DNA from: Maricaulis sp.
GTDB lineage: Bacteria > Pseudomonadota > Alphaproteobacteria > Caulobacterales > Maricaulaceae
NCBI RefSeq assembly: GCF_030149235.1
Contig: NZ_JASBRW010000036.1
Location: forward strand, 1-41,067
DNA length: 41,067 nucleotides
Reading direction: 5' to 3'
Positions 7,287 through 17,097 of this stretch are shown here, piece by piece. Under the pieces are notes generated by a model. The model was not told where the DNA came from. It ran no database searches and was given only the letters and a program-made list of their open reading frames with translations. The translations under genes were made by a program, and so were the position numbers. The number at the start of each line of letters is the position of its first letter. Positions within the stretch are counted from its first letter, which is position 1.

Positions 7287-10063
7287 GCCGCTTTCTCCTC
7301 TTGAGAAACTTCGTCGAGTGTTGCGATCAGGGCGCTGCGGTCAGACCGCGGCAATACGGCGGTGAGACCCTCAGCCTGCGTGTCTTCCGGCCAGTCGGTC
7401 ACAGCAATGGTCGGCAGATCCGGCCAGTAGCCCTGGCTGCGAATACGGTCGAGCGCAGCCGGGTCACCAACCAGCGCATCAAATTGCTCTTCGGCTTCGG
7501 CGATACGCTGCACTTCGTGCACGCCGCCAGCCGGAGTGACGTCATAACCGGCTGCAGCCAGCAGAGGCGCGATCATGCGGCGGGTAAAGGCGTCGGCATC
7601 GACCAGCAGCAGGCGACGGCGGCGCTGCGACGTGCGGCGCTGGACATCACCGGCGCGCGATTGATCGAGATACCATGCGATATCAACGACATCGGTCGCC
7701 CTGCCCTTGATGATGGCGGAACCGATGACGCCCTGGCGATCGGAACCCATCTGCAGATCGACGCGCTCTTCGACCACATCGACAATCTCGTCGACCGCGA
7801 GGCCGATGGAGGTGTGGTTCTCCGAGAACACCAGGATCGGCTGACGTTGGCCTTCGGTGCACTGAACCTGTGCGCCCATCGGCACGATCGGCATGAGGCG
7901 GCCGCGATACTGAACCACATCGCGGTCGTTGGTACGCTCGATGGTCGCCGGGTCGAATTCTTCCAGGCGAGTAACCAGCGAGAGCGGAACCGCCTTGGGT
8001 TCCTCGCCGCCAGCGCGAACCAGAAGCAGGCGTTGGGTTTCTTGCACTTCGCTCACCGTCGCGGCTGCAGCCTCGGTGGTGGCTTCATCATCCATGGTGG
8101 AGATGATCTCACCGGCCAGGCCGTTCGGATCCAGGATCATGATCACCGAGCCATCGCCGAGGATGGTGGCGCCGGAATAGGCCTGCACGCCGCGCAGGCT
8201 TTCCGAGAGCGGCTTGACCACGATTTCCTCGGTGTCGAGGACATTGTCGACCACCAGGCCGACATTGCGGCCGCCGGCGTCGAGAACGACGACAAAGGCT
8301 GCGGTTTCCTCGGTATTGAGGCGATCGCCGACGCCGAGCACTTCGTGCAGGTCGACAATCGGCATGAGACGGTCACGCAGGCGCATGACACGGGCCTCGT
8401 TGAGGGTCTCAACGGAATGCTCGGACCCGGCACCGACGCGGACCAGCTCGCGAACCGCCAACTGCGGAATGGCGAAACGCTGATCCTGGCAACCGATGAT
8501 CAGGGCCGACACGATGGCCAAAGTGAGCGGGATCTTGATCGAGAAATGCGTGCCGCGACCGGCCGTCGAGGACACGTCGACGACACCGCCGATCTGCTCG
8601 ATATTGGTGCGCACCACATCCATGCCGACACCGCGGCCGGACAGGTTGGTGACTTTCGCTGCCGTCGAGAAGCCCGGAGCGAAGATGAAACGGTGGATCT
8701 GCTGCTCGGTCATGCGCGCGACTTCGTCGGACGTCGTCAAACCCTTTTCGATCGCCTTGTCGGCAATCCGCTTGGTGTCGAGTCCCTTACCGTCATCGGC
8801 AATCGAGATGATGATGTGACCGCCTTCATGATAGGCGGAGAGCTTGATCGTGCCCTTCTCCGGCTTGCCCGCCTTGACGCGGTCTTCCGGCATTTCCAGG
8901 CCGTGGTCGGCGGAGTTGCGCACCATGTGGGTGAGCGGATCCTTGATGAGCTCGAGGACCTGACGGTCAAGCTCGGTCTCATTGCCGTCCATCAAGAGTT
9001 CGATCTTCTTGCCGACCTCATTGGACACGTCACGGACGATCCGCGGCAGCTTGCGCCACGCATCACCGATCGGCTGCATCCGAGTCTTCATGACGCCGTC
9101 CTGCAGCTCGCCGGTCACAGCGGACAGGCGTTGCAGCGGACCCTTGATCTCGTCGTCTTCAATACCGCGAACGGTCTGCATCAACTGGTTACGGGTCAGC
9201 ACCAGCTCGGAAACCGTGGTCATCAGCGCTTCAAGCACGTCGACGCCGACGCGAACCGTCTGCTGCACGCGCGGACCACCCTCACTGCCGGCAGTGGCAT
9301 AATTGCCGGACAGCTCGGCCACAGCGGTCTGCAGCGCTTCCTCAGCGCTCATGTCTTCAGTGATAATGCTCGGTGGCGCCATGCCCGGGTCCGGCTCGGC
9401 GGACGCGAAGGCCGCTTCCAGCTCGGCGGTGGACACCTCGCCGGGACGGATCTCGCGGCCCAGCTCCGGATCGAAATCCCCGACGCCAAGCGGGGATGTC
9501 GCTTCCGGTTCCGGCGCGACCTCGGCTGCGGCCGGCTCGATGCCTTCCACTTCAGTATTCTGGAATGCGGCTTCCAGGTCTGCCAGAGACACCTCACCTG
9601 GGCGCAGCTCGCGGCCCAGATCAGCGTCAAAACCTTCAGGAACTTCCGGTTCAGCCGGCGCTTCCGGCTCGGTCGGTTCCTGGGCGACACCCATCGCGGC
9701 GTCTTCCAGGCGCTTGATCAGCGTCTTGTCGTCGCCTGCAGGCTCGACACCGGTATTTTCCAGCGCGGCGAGCAACACCTTGATCTGGTCGATCGACTCA
9801 AGAACCAGCGTCACCATCGGCGGTGTGACTTTCAGCTCACCGTCGCGGAACTTGCCCAGCAGGGTTTCACCCGCATGAGCGACCGCTTCCAGGCGCGGCA
9901 GGCCGAGGAAGCCACACGTGCCTTTTACGGTGTGCAGAAGGCGGAAGATGTTGTCGAGAATGGCCCGATCATCCGGATTATTCTCAAACCGCACCAGTTC
10001 GGAGTCGATGACGTCCAGGCTTTCCGCAGTCTCGGTCAGAAACTCGCTGATAAGATCGTCCAT
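7283..10063 (-). CDS. cheA: CheA, chemotaxis histidine kinase with repeat-bearing linker, two CheW domains and a receiver-like tail
   Basis: About 926 residues, much longer than E. coli CheA (654). In order: Hpt domain 1-105 with phospho-His44 (LLHTVKGTCGFLG); a 160-residue Pro/Glu/Ala-rich linker containing two copies of D-x-x-LGRE-x-RPGEVS-x-x-x-LEAAF (about 146-167 and 198-219); dimerisation helices about 265-330; HATPase domain with NSADHG, DDGKGLD and GRGVGMD boxes; a CheW domain about 515-655; a second CheW-like domain about 675-800; and a receiver-like domain from 817 to the end. The last keeps acidic residues (LLVDADA) and a possible acceptor Asp867 (ALVGD), but has Arg where receivers have lysine (VLPRSD). 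I see no recognisable P2 domain. The MDDLISEF start was chosen by analogy with alphaproteobacterial CheA; an in-frame ATG also exists at 10096. It is the first gene of the che operon. Confidence 0.95.
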   Translation of the reverse strand: MDDLISEFLTETAESLDVIDSELVRFENNPDDRAILDNIFRLLHTVKGTCGFLGLPRLEAVAHAGETLLGKFRDGELKVTPPMVTLVLESIDQIKVLLAALENTGVEPAGDDKTLIKRLEDAAMGVAQEPTEPEAPAEPEVPEGFDADLGRELRPGEVSLADLEAAFQNTEVEGIEPAAAEVAPEPEATSPLGVGDFDPELGREIRPGEVSTAELEAAFASAEPDPGMAPPSIITEDMSAEEALQTAVAELSGNYATAGSEGGPRVQQTVRVGVDVLEALMTTVSELVLTRNQLMQTVRGIEDDEIKGPLQRLSAVTGELQDGVMKTRMQPIGDAWRKLPRIVRDVSNEVGKKIELLMDGNETELDRQVLELIKDPLTHMVRNSADHGLEMPEDRVKAGKPEKGTIKLSAYHEGGHIIISIADDGKGLDTKRIADKAIEKGLTTSDEVARMTEQQIHRFIFAPGFSTAAKVTNLSGRGVGMDVVRTNIEQIGGVVDVSSTAGRGTHFSIKIPLTLAIVSALIIGCQDQRFAIPQLAVRELVRVGAGSEHSVETLNEARVMRLRDRLMPIVDLHEVLGVGDRLNTEETAAFVVVLDAGGRNVGLVVDNVLDTEEIVVKPLSESLRGVQAYSGATILGDGSVIMILDPNGLAGEIISTMDDEATTEAAAATVSEVQETQRLLLVRAGGEEPKAVPLSLVTRLEEFDPATIERTNDRDVVQYRGRLMPIVPMGAQVQCTEGQRQPILVFSENHTSIGLAVDEIVDVVEERVDLQMGSDRQGVIGSAIIKGRATDVVDIAWYLDQSRAGDVQRRTSQRRRRLLLVDADAFTRRMIAPLLAAAGYDVTPAGGVHEVQRIAEAEEQFDALVGDPAALDRIRSQGYWPDLPTIAVTDWPEDTQAEGLTAVLPRSDRSALIATLDEVSQEEKAA

Positions 10064-10201
10064 GGCAGGTCCCGTCATTATGGCGTGTGCACCCATTGGT
10101 GCTTAATCGGCCACGAACCTGACATGCGCTTGGTTAACGGACTGTTGGCTCAACGAAACCAAACACTCCGCTTTCAGTTATCAGATATGAAAGGGCTTGG
10201 A
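10064..10201 (-). promoter_or_regulatory. Region between chpT and cheA, probable che promoter
   Basis: A 138-bp gap on the transcribed strand. It contains GTTAACCAAG (10130-10139 read on the minus strand), which matches the CtrA half-site TTAACCAT at 7 of 8 positions. The partner half seven bases upstream is poor (CCAA). A CtrA-dependent or read-through chpT-cheA transcript are both possible; this is weak evidence. Confidence 0.3.
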
Positions 10202-10873
10202 TTAGCCAATCATACCGGCCGGAGCCTCGACCAGAGCCGCAAATTCAACGCGCTCCTCATCGACCCGGCCACTGACCCGGCCACCCGCTGTACGGGCGAT
10301 CAGACCGGTATAAAACGGCTGGATAGACCGACCATCCAGACCATTTTCGGGAATGCCGCCGTCGAGGGCGACACCGGCCGCTTCTTCCAGACGCGCGCGC
10401 GGACCTTCAGAGACCACGCGGATGCGGGAATTGCCGCCATTATCGGTCGCCTCAATGGTCACCGTGCCACCGCGCGGCGCCGCATCAACGCCCATGATGG
10501 CGAGGTTGAGAAGCAGGCGTGCGGAGGTCTTCTCCAGCCCGGCCGCCTCGACCTTCCACACGATCTGCGGCTTGACCGCCGAGAACATCGCCTCGGTCAG
10601 GCGCTGCAATTCGCGCGTATCCAGCATGGCCGGCGCCGAACCGCCCGCACCAAAGGCGAGACGGGAAAACTCCAGCTTGGCCTGGGCCTGCCGTGCACTT
10701 TCGCGCACCAGCTCCATGGCGTCGTCATGCATGTCCGAGGAATCTTGATCATCGAGCACACTCAGCGCCGCACCGAGCGCGGACACCGGGCTGACGAGAT
10801 CGTGGCACAGGCGCGCGCAAAGCAGAGCGGCGAGTTGGTCGGAGGCCAGTTCGGCGGGAAGTTCAGCTGTCAT
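10202..10873 (-). CDS. chpT: ChpT, histidine phosphotransferase of the CckA-ChpT-CtrA relay
   Basis: A 223-residue protein whose helical N-terminus contains phospho-His24 in ARLCHDLVSPVSALGAAL, the dimerisation/phosphotransfer signature of ChpT. The rest resembles a degenerate histidine-kinase ATPase fold that has lost its nucleotide-binding boxes, as in ChpT. It passes phosphate from the hybrid kinase CckA to CtrA and CpdR. The ATG at 10873 matches the usual N-terminus; upstream codons to 11008 are open but look non-coding, and no strong ribosome site is visible. Placement beside the che operon and 6 kb from ctrA is notable. It diverges from the M23 peptidase gene. Confidence 0.93.
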   Translation of the reverse strand: MTAELPAELASDQLAALLCARLCHDLVSPVSALGAALSVLDDQDSSDMHDDAMELVRESARQAQAKLEFSRLAFGAGGSAPAMLDTRELQRLTEAMFSAVKPQIVWKVEAAGLEKTSARLLLNLAIMGVDAAPRGGTVTIEATDNGGNSRIRVVSEGPRARLEEAAGVALDGGIPENGLDGRSIQPFYTGLIARTAGGRVSGRVDEERVEFAALVEAPAGMIG

Positions 10874-11128
10874 GGCGCTAGCGATACACGATTCTTGAAC
10901 GCGAGAGCGCGTTTTGACACCTGCATAGGAAATTCCGGCGTGGAAAGGACTTGGCAACCGGATCAGCACAGGACATGATTCGGGACGGGTCGGGGGGCCG
11001 TCTTGCACCGTAACGCGCTGGCAATGCGAAACGGTGCGGTACTTGCTAGAGCCAGAGTGTCTGCTTTATGCGAGTGATTGCCGAAACAGACGTGTCCGAA
11101 CGAGACTGACCGGAGTATCGACCAAGCG
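10874..11128. other. Divergent intergenic region, chpT / M23 peptidase
   Basis: A 255-bp region that must hold the promoters of two divergent genes. Two GATTC (GANTC) sites are visible near 10890 and 10977, so methylation-dependent control is conceivable. There is a TTGACA at 10914-10919 without a good -10 partner on the plus strand. No RNA gene seen. Confidence 0.4.
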
Positions 11129-12658
11129 ATGTCAGGATTTGATGTTACCCGAGCGGACAAGCACCGCGCCCGTGGCCTTGTCGCCTTTGCCAGCCTGAGC
11201 CTGTCAACGGCCCTGCTTTTTGCGCTCCTGTCGACCCAGAACAGTTCCAGTGAAGCCGCCAGCCTCGAGGTAGCCGAGCCCATCGTCGCGACCGCCGCAC
11301 TGGGCGCGACCGGTGCTGCCGATATGGCCGAGACGGCGATCGAGACCACGCTGACCAGCACGTCACCGTCGGAACCGGAATTGGAGCGCTCCACCGCCCC
11401 GGCCGCCAGCACGCTGTTCAACCAGCATTTTGTCTATGCGCCCGTGACCGATATGTCGCGCCTCGATGCGGCCGCTTTCCGCGATTGCTCCAGCTGTGCC
11501 AGCATCGTCCAGGTGGAAGCCCGCGTGCCCCGCGGCGGAACGCTGGCCGGCGTACTGGACGATGCCGGCGTCGGCAATGTCGAGGCGGCCCGCGCCATCT
11601 CCGCCCTGGGCAATGTCTTCAACCTGCGGCAGCTGCGCGCCGGTCAACGCATTAATCTCTATCTTGAGACCCGCTCCGATGAGAGCCGCGAGGTCGCCCT
11701 GAACGGTCTCTCCTTCCGCCCCGATGTCGACCGTGCCATTACCGTCGCCCGCACCTTCGGCGACGGTTTCCGCGCCCGCGAGACGATTGCCGAGTTCGAC
11801 GTCGAAATGGCCCGGGCCTCCGGTACGATTTCGACCTCTCTCTATGTCGACGCGCTCGACGCCGGCGCCACCGACCGCGTGGTGGTCGAGCTGGCCGGTG
11901 TCCTCGCCTATGCCATCGACTTCCAGCGTTCCATCCGTGAAGGCGATGAGTTCGATATCCTGTTCGAACGCCATATTGATGAAGACGGCAATACCGCCCG
12001 CACGGGCGACATTCTCTATGCCCGCTATGCCGGCCGCGGCGAGCCCAAGGAATTCTTCCGCTATGAAACGGAAGACGGGATTATCGGCTATTATTCCGGC
12101 GATGGCGCCAGCGCTCAGCGTCTTCTGATGCTGACCCCGATCAATGGCGCGCGCCTGTCCTCCCATTTCGGCCGCCGCCGCCACCCGATCCTGGGCTATA
12201 CCCGCAATCATAACGGCACCGATTTCGCCGCCCCGACCGGCACACCGATCTTCGCCGCTGGTAATGGTGTGGTCCTGCGCGCCAACCGGTTCGGAAGTTT
12301 CGGCAATTATATCCGCCTGCGTCACCCCAATGGCTATGAGACGGCCTATGCCCACCTCAACGGCTTTGCCCGCGGCATCCGCTCGGGCACGCGTGTGACC
12401 CAGGGCCAGGTGATCGGCTATGTCGGCACCACCGGCCGCTCCACCGGCCCGCACCTGCATTATGAAGTCCACCATAATGGCAGCCCGGTGAACCCGATGA
12501 CGCTGGACCTCCCGACCGGCCGCCAGCTCAATGCGGACGAGATCCCGCTGTTTGAAGCCGAACGCGACCGCATCCTGGCAATCCGTGACGGCGCCGTCGA
12601 CGCCCGCTCCGGCGAAGCCCCGGTCATGGCGGACGCCTCAAACGGCGGCGCGCAATAG
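11129..12658 (+). CDS. Membrane-anchored M23 (LytM-type) metallopeptidase
   Basis: A 509-residue envelope protein. One transmembrane segment lies near residues 14-36, followed by a Ser/Ala/Glu-rich spacer and a middle region with LysM/OapA-like segments. The C-terminal M23 domain has zinc ligands His361 and Asp365 (HNGTD) and His442/His444 (HLHYEV), with the typical GYVGTTGRSTGPHLH run. All catalytic residues are present, so it is probably an active peptidoglycan endopeptidase cutting cross-links in the periplasm, in cell growth or division; it could also act as an amidase activator. The start at 11129 is supported by the short N-terminal segment before the TM; GGAG stands 13 bases upstream. 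Two hairpins follow the gene. Confidence 0.92.
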   Translation: MSGFDVTRADKHRARGLVAFASLSLSTALLFALLSTQNSSSEAASLEVAEPIVATAALGATGAADMAETAIETTLTSTSPSEPELERSTAPAASTLFNQHFVYAPVTDMSRLDAAAFRDCSSCASIVQVEARVPRGGTLAGVLDDAGVGNVEAARAISALGNVFNLRQLRAGQRINLYLETRSDESREVALNGLSFRPDVDRAITVARTFGDGFRARETIAEFDVEMARASGTISTSLYVDALDAGATDRVVVELAGVLAYAIDFQRSIREGDEFDILFERHIDEDGNTARTGDILYARYAGRGEPKEFFRYETEDGIIGYYSGDGASAQRLLMLTPINGARLSSHFGRRRHPILGYTRNHNGTDFAAPTGTPIFAAGNGVVLRANRFGSFGNYIRLRHPNGYETAYAHLNGFARGIRSGTRVTQGQVIGYVGTTGRSTGPHLHYEVHHNGSPVNPMTLDLPTGRQLNADEIPLFEAERDRILAIRDGAVDARSGEAPVMADASNGGAQ

Positions 12659-12958
12659 TCACCCGCGACATCTCACACAAAACCGGGCTCCCCCGCGGGC
12701 GGGGGAGCTGGGCTTGAGCCCACCAGGGGCTCAAGGTCTGAGGGGGGAAGCGCAACACAAAGCGCCCCATTGATCTTTCACGCCCCGATCCCTAAATAGA
12801 CGCCCGGCCCCGGACTGCCTGCCGCTCGCACACCGAATAGGTGATGGTGAAAGCCCGGTGATACATCCTTCTCTCATCGCGACAGCGACATGCGGAGATG
12901 ATGGCAAGGCGAGCCCCGTCACGAAGACCTGCATGCCCTGTAACGCATGAGGAAGACG
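12659..12958. other. Intergenic region between M23 peptidase and glyoxalase-related gene
   Basis: A 300-bp stretch. The first third carries two adjacent GC-rich inverted repeats (listed separately). The remainder has no convincing gene; a 22-codon frame from 12898 would overlap the next start, but has no supporting features. The promoter of the downstream gene must lie here, but I cannot point to it. Confidence 0.45.
12687..12735. repeat. Two adjacent hairpins, REP-like element or terminator
   Basis: The first hairpin pairs GCTCCCCCGC (12687-12696) with GCGGGGGAGC (12699-12708). The second pairs CTTGAGCCC (12713-12721) with GGGCTCAAG (12727-12735). Both are perfect, and neither is followed by a T-run. 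Two such palindromes in tandem just after a gene are typical of extragenic repetitive elements; they may also stop transcription of the M23 gene. Confidence 0.6.
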
Positions 12959-13393
12959 ATGTCTGAAACCCTATCCCTGCCTGATCGCGCCACGGCGAAA
13001 GCCCTGGCCAAACGCCTGCGCCAATCCCTGGTCGCGGAAGGCAATTTCGTCAGCCATGGCGAGGCGCTCGAGCTGACCGCGAAACAGTTCGGCTATCGCG
13101 ACTGGAACACGCTCAGCGCCAAGCTGGACAATCCCGCCCCGCGCCCGCTCAATGTCGGCGCCCGCATCACCGGCCGATATCTCGGCCACGCCTTCACCGG
13201 CACATTGCTCGGCCTTCAGATGATGAAGGGTGAACGCCGCCAGGTCGTGATCGAGTTCGACCAGCCGATCGATGTGGTCGCCTCGGAACACTTCTCCTCC
13301 CACCGGCGCCGGGTTTCCGGCGTCTTGGAACGCAATGGCGCCAGCTGGGACAAGACCAGTGATGGCCAGCCCGTACTGGAGCTGGATTTGTAA
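12959..13393 (+). CDS. Small protein with glyoxalase-related N-terminal domain
   Basis: A 144-residue soluble protein. Residues 1-50 contain the pattern AKALAKRLRQSL..G..VSHGEALELTAKQFGYRDWNTLSAKL, which I recognise as the glyoxalase-related domain (a short helical unit found alone or next to glyoxalase folds). The remaining 90 residues resemble a small beta-rich segment and are not recognised. No metal site or enzyme motif is visible, so I assign no function. The ATG at 12959 has GAGGA five bases upstream; the ATG at 12947 overlaps that site and is less likely. A strong terminator follows four bases after the stop. Confidence 0.75.
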   Translation: MSETLSLPDRATAKALAKRLRQSLVAEGNFVSHGEALELTAKQFGYRDWNTLSAKLDNPAPRPLNVGARITGRYLGHAFTGTLLGLQMMKGERRQVVIEFDQPIDVVASEHFSSHRRRVSGVLERNGASWDKTSDGQPVLELDL

Positions 13394-13396
13394 GAG

Positions 13397-13426
13397 AAAG
13401 GGGCCGGTTTTCACCGGCCCCTTTTT
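13397..13426 (+). terminator. Intrinsic terminator after the glyoxalase-related gene
   Basis: A 12-bp stem (AAAGGGGCCGGT at 13397-13408 paired with 13413-13424) with a 4-base loop and a T-run. The complementary side ends in CTTTCTC, so it may also help stop clpB transcription arriving from the right. Confidence 0.9.
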
Positions 13427-13447
13427 GCTGCGCCTTGAAAGACGGGT

Positions 13448-16054
<2,607 letters not shown>

Positions 16055-16129
16055 ATCGATCTCCCATTAATGGCGAGACTTGAGCGACTGGCCGCCTTGA
16101 ACAAGCACGGTGCGCCGCCTTCATGAGCC

Positions 16130-16158
16130 ATGTAGGTGTGGCGAAGAGGCCACACAAG
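16130..16158 (-). promoter_or_regulatory. Sigma-32 (RpoH) type promoter of clpB with a palindrome in the spacer
   Basis: On the minus strand CTTG (16158-16155), an 18-base spacer, and CCTACAT (16136-16130) match the alphaproteobacterial RpoH consensus CTTG-N17/18-CYTATNT at all but one defined position. The spacer itself is an inverted repeat, TGTGGC-N6-GCCACA. The promoter points at clpB. The match is read directly from sequence; activity is inferred. Confidence 0.65.
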
Positions 16159-16210
16159 AGGTCGAGGAAAGCAAATTCCGCGACAATTTCGCACCATGCC
16201 TTGCAGGCAT

Positions 16211-16242
16211 GAAAAAACCCGCATGGTGGCTACCACGCGGGT
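16211..16242 (-). terminator. Intrinsic terminator of the DUF4167 gene
   Basis: On the minus strand ACCCGCGTGGT pairs with ACCATGCGGGT (one mismatch) around a short loop, and is followed by TTTTTTC. It lies 26 bases after the DUF4167 stop and upstream of the clpB promoter, separating the two units. Confidence 0.88.
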
Positions 16243-16267
16243 CTTTCAAATTACCTGCCAAACGGGC

Positions 16268-16873
16268 TCAGGCCGCTTCGCTTTCCGAATCGGAGCCTTC
16301 CGAAGGCGCATCATCACCACTCTCGGCAGATGCTTCAGCGGTACCCTCATCGCTGGACTGGCGCGTACGACGCGGGCGGCGTGTACGGCGACGCGGAGCG
16401 CCGTCTTCGCCATCACCGGCCTCGGCGTCGGTGGTTTCACCATCGGAAGAGGCTTCGCCCTCCGGTGTCACCACACCGAGCGGATCGGCGTTTTCCTCGG
16501 ATGCATTATCGGCTTGCGGCGCGTCACCGCCACGGCGGCGGTTACGGCCACGGCCGCGGCCACGGTCTTCGCGCTGCGGCTGATCATTATCGCCATCCTC
16601 GCCCAGGGCTTCGGTATTCTCACCGCCGTCTTCGGCATCGAGATCACGCTTGGGCTGGTTGGCCTGGACGATGCGGTAATAATGCTCGGCGTGCTGATAC
16701 AGGTTTTCTGCCCGCACCCGGTCCCCCGATGACGTCGCATCGCGCGCCAGGGTCAGGTATTTTTCGTAGATCTGAGAGGCATTGCCACGGATTTTCACCT
16801 CCGGGCCATTGCTTTCGTAAGAACGGTTTGCGGGATTACCCGGTTTGCGACCTCGACCGCGCTGACGCTTCAT
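16268..16873 (-). CDS. DUF4167 protein
   Basis: A 201-residue protein. The N-terminus MKRQRGRGRKPGN and the following stretch (residues 30-75, with GNASQIYEKYLTLARDA and RVRAENLYQHAEHYYRI) form the conserved DUF4167 domain found across Alphaproteobacteria. The C-terminal 110 residues are low complexity: an Arg/Gly-rich patch (about 105-120), then Asp/Glu/Ser/Ala-rich sequence interrupted by a RRRTRRPRRTR cluster. Such tails suggest disorder and perhaps RNA or ribosome binding, but the function is unknown to me. The ATG at 16873 is preferred because it matches family starts. It lies downstream of prmC and prfA on the same strand, separated by 224 bases. Confidence 0.85.
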   Translation of the reverse strand: MKRQRGRGRKPGNPANRSYESNGPEVKIRGNASQIYEKYLTLARDATSSGDRVRAENLYQHAEHYYRIVQANQPKRDLDAEDGGENTEALGEDGDNDQPQREDRGRGRGRNRRRGGDAPQADNASEENADPLGVVTPEGEASSDGETTDAEAGDGEDGAPRRRTRRPRRTRQSSDEGTAEASAESGDDAPSEGSDSESEAA

Positions 16874-17002
16874 CTCGTCTTCCCTGTGTCCAGCCTGTGT
16901 CCAGCTTTCCCGGCTCGCGGACAATCTCCCGCGGCCTCGCTGCCAATGTGCAGATACTCATCTTTGCGCCCTGCGCACTGGAGGTGTGAATTGGCCGGAT
17001 CA

Positions 17003-17060
17003 ATCAGGTGGCCTATCCGGCCGCGCTCATCCCCAGAGTAGCGCGATCCACCTGATAGGC
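17003..17060 (-). other. Possible alternative hairpins between prmC and the DUF4167 gene
   Basis: ATCAGGTGG (17003-17011) is a perfect complement of CCACCTGAT (17048-17056). The abutting GCCTATC (17011-17017) is a perfect complement of GATAGGC (17054-17060). The two pairings share bases and exclude each other. This lies in the 224-bp gap upstream of the DUF4167 start, where a leader RNA could fold either way. It may be chance. Confidence 0.3.
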
Positions 17061-17097
17061 GGAACCTAGACCGAGACCCCCGGCTTTCCAAGTCCTT

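Noticed and set aside
7301-10978. Uninterrupted plus-strand frame of about 1225 codons opposite cheA and chpT
   Set aside because: The minus strand encodes clear CheA and ChpT domains. Long antisense frames arise from GC-rich codon bias; the translation has no recognisable domain and spans a gene boundary.
12731-12934. Minus-strand frame of 67 codons in the intergenic region
   Set aside because: Overlaps the palindromic repeat, has no ribosome site and no recognisable sequence.
12898-12966. 22-codon leader frame ahead of the glyoxalase-related gene
   Set aside because: Arg/Pro-rich with no attenuator or conserved codons; overlap with the next start is probably chance.
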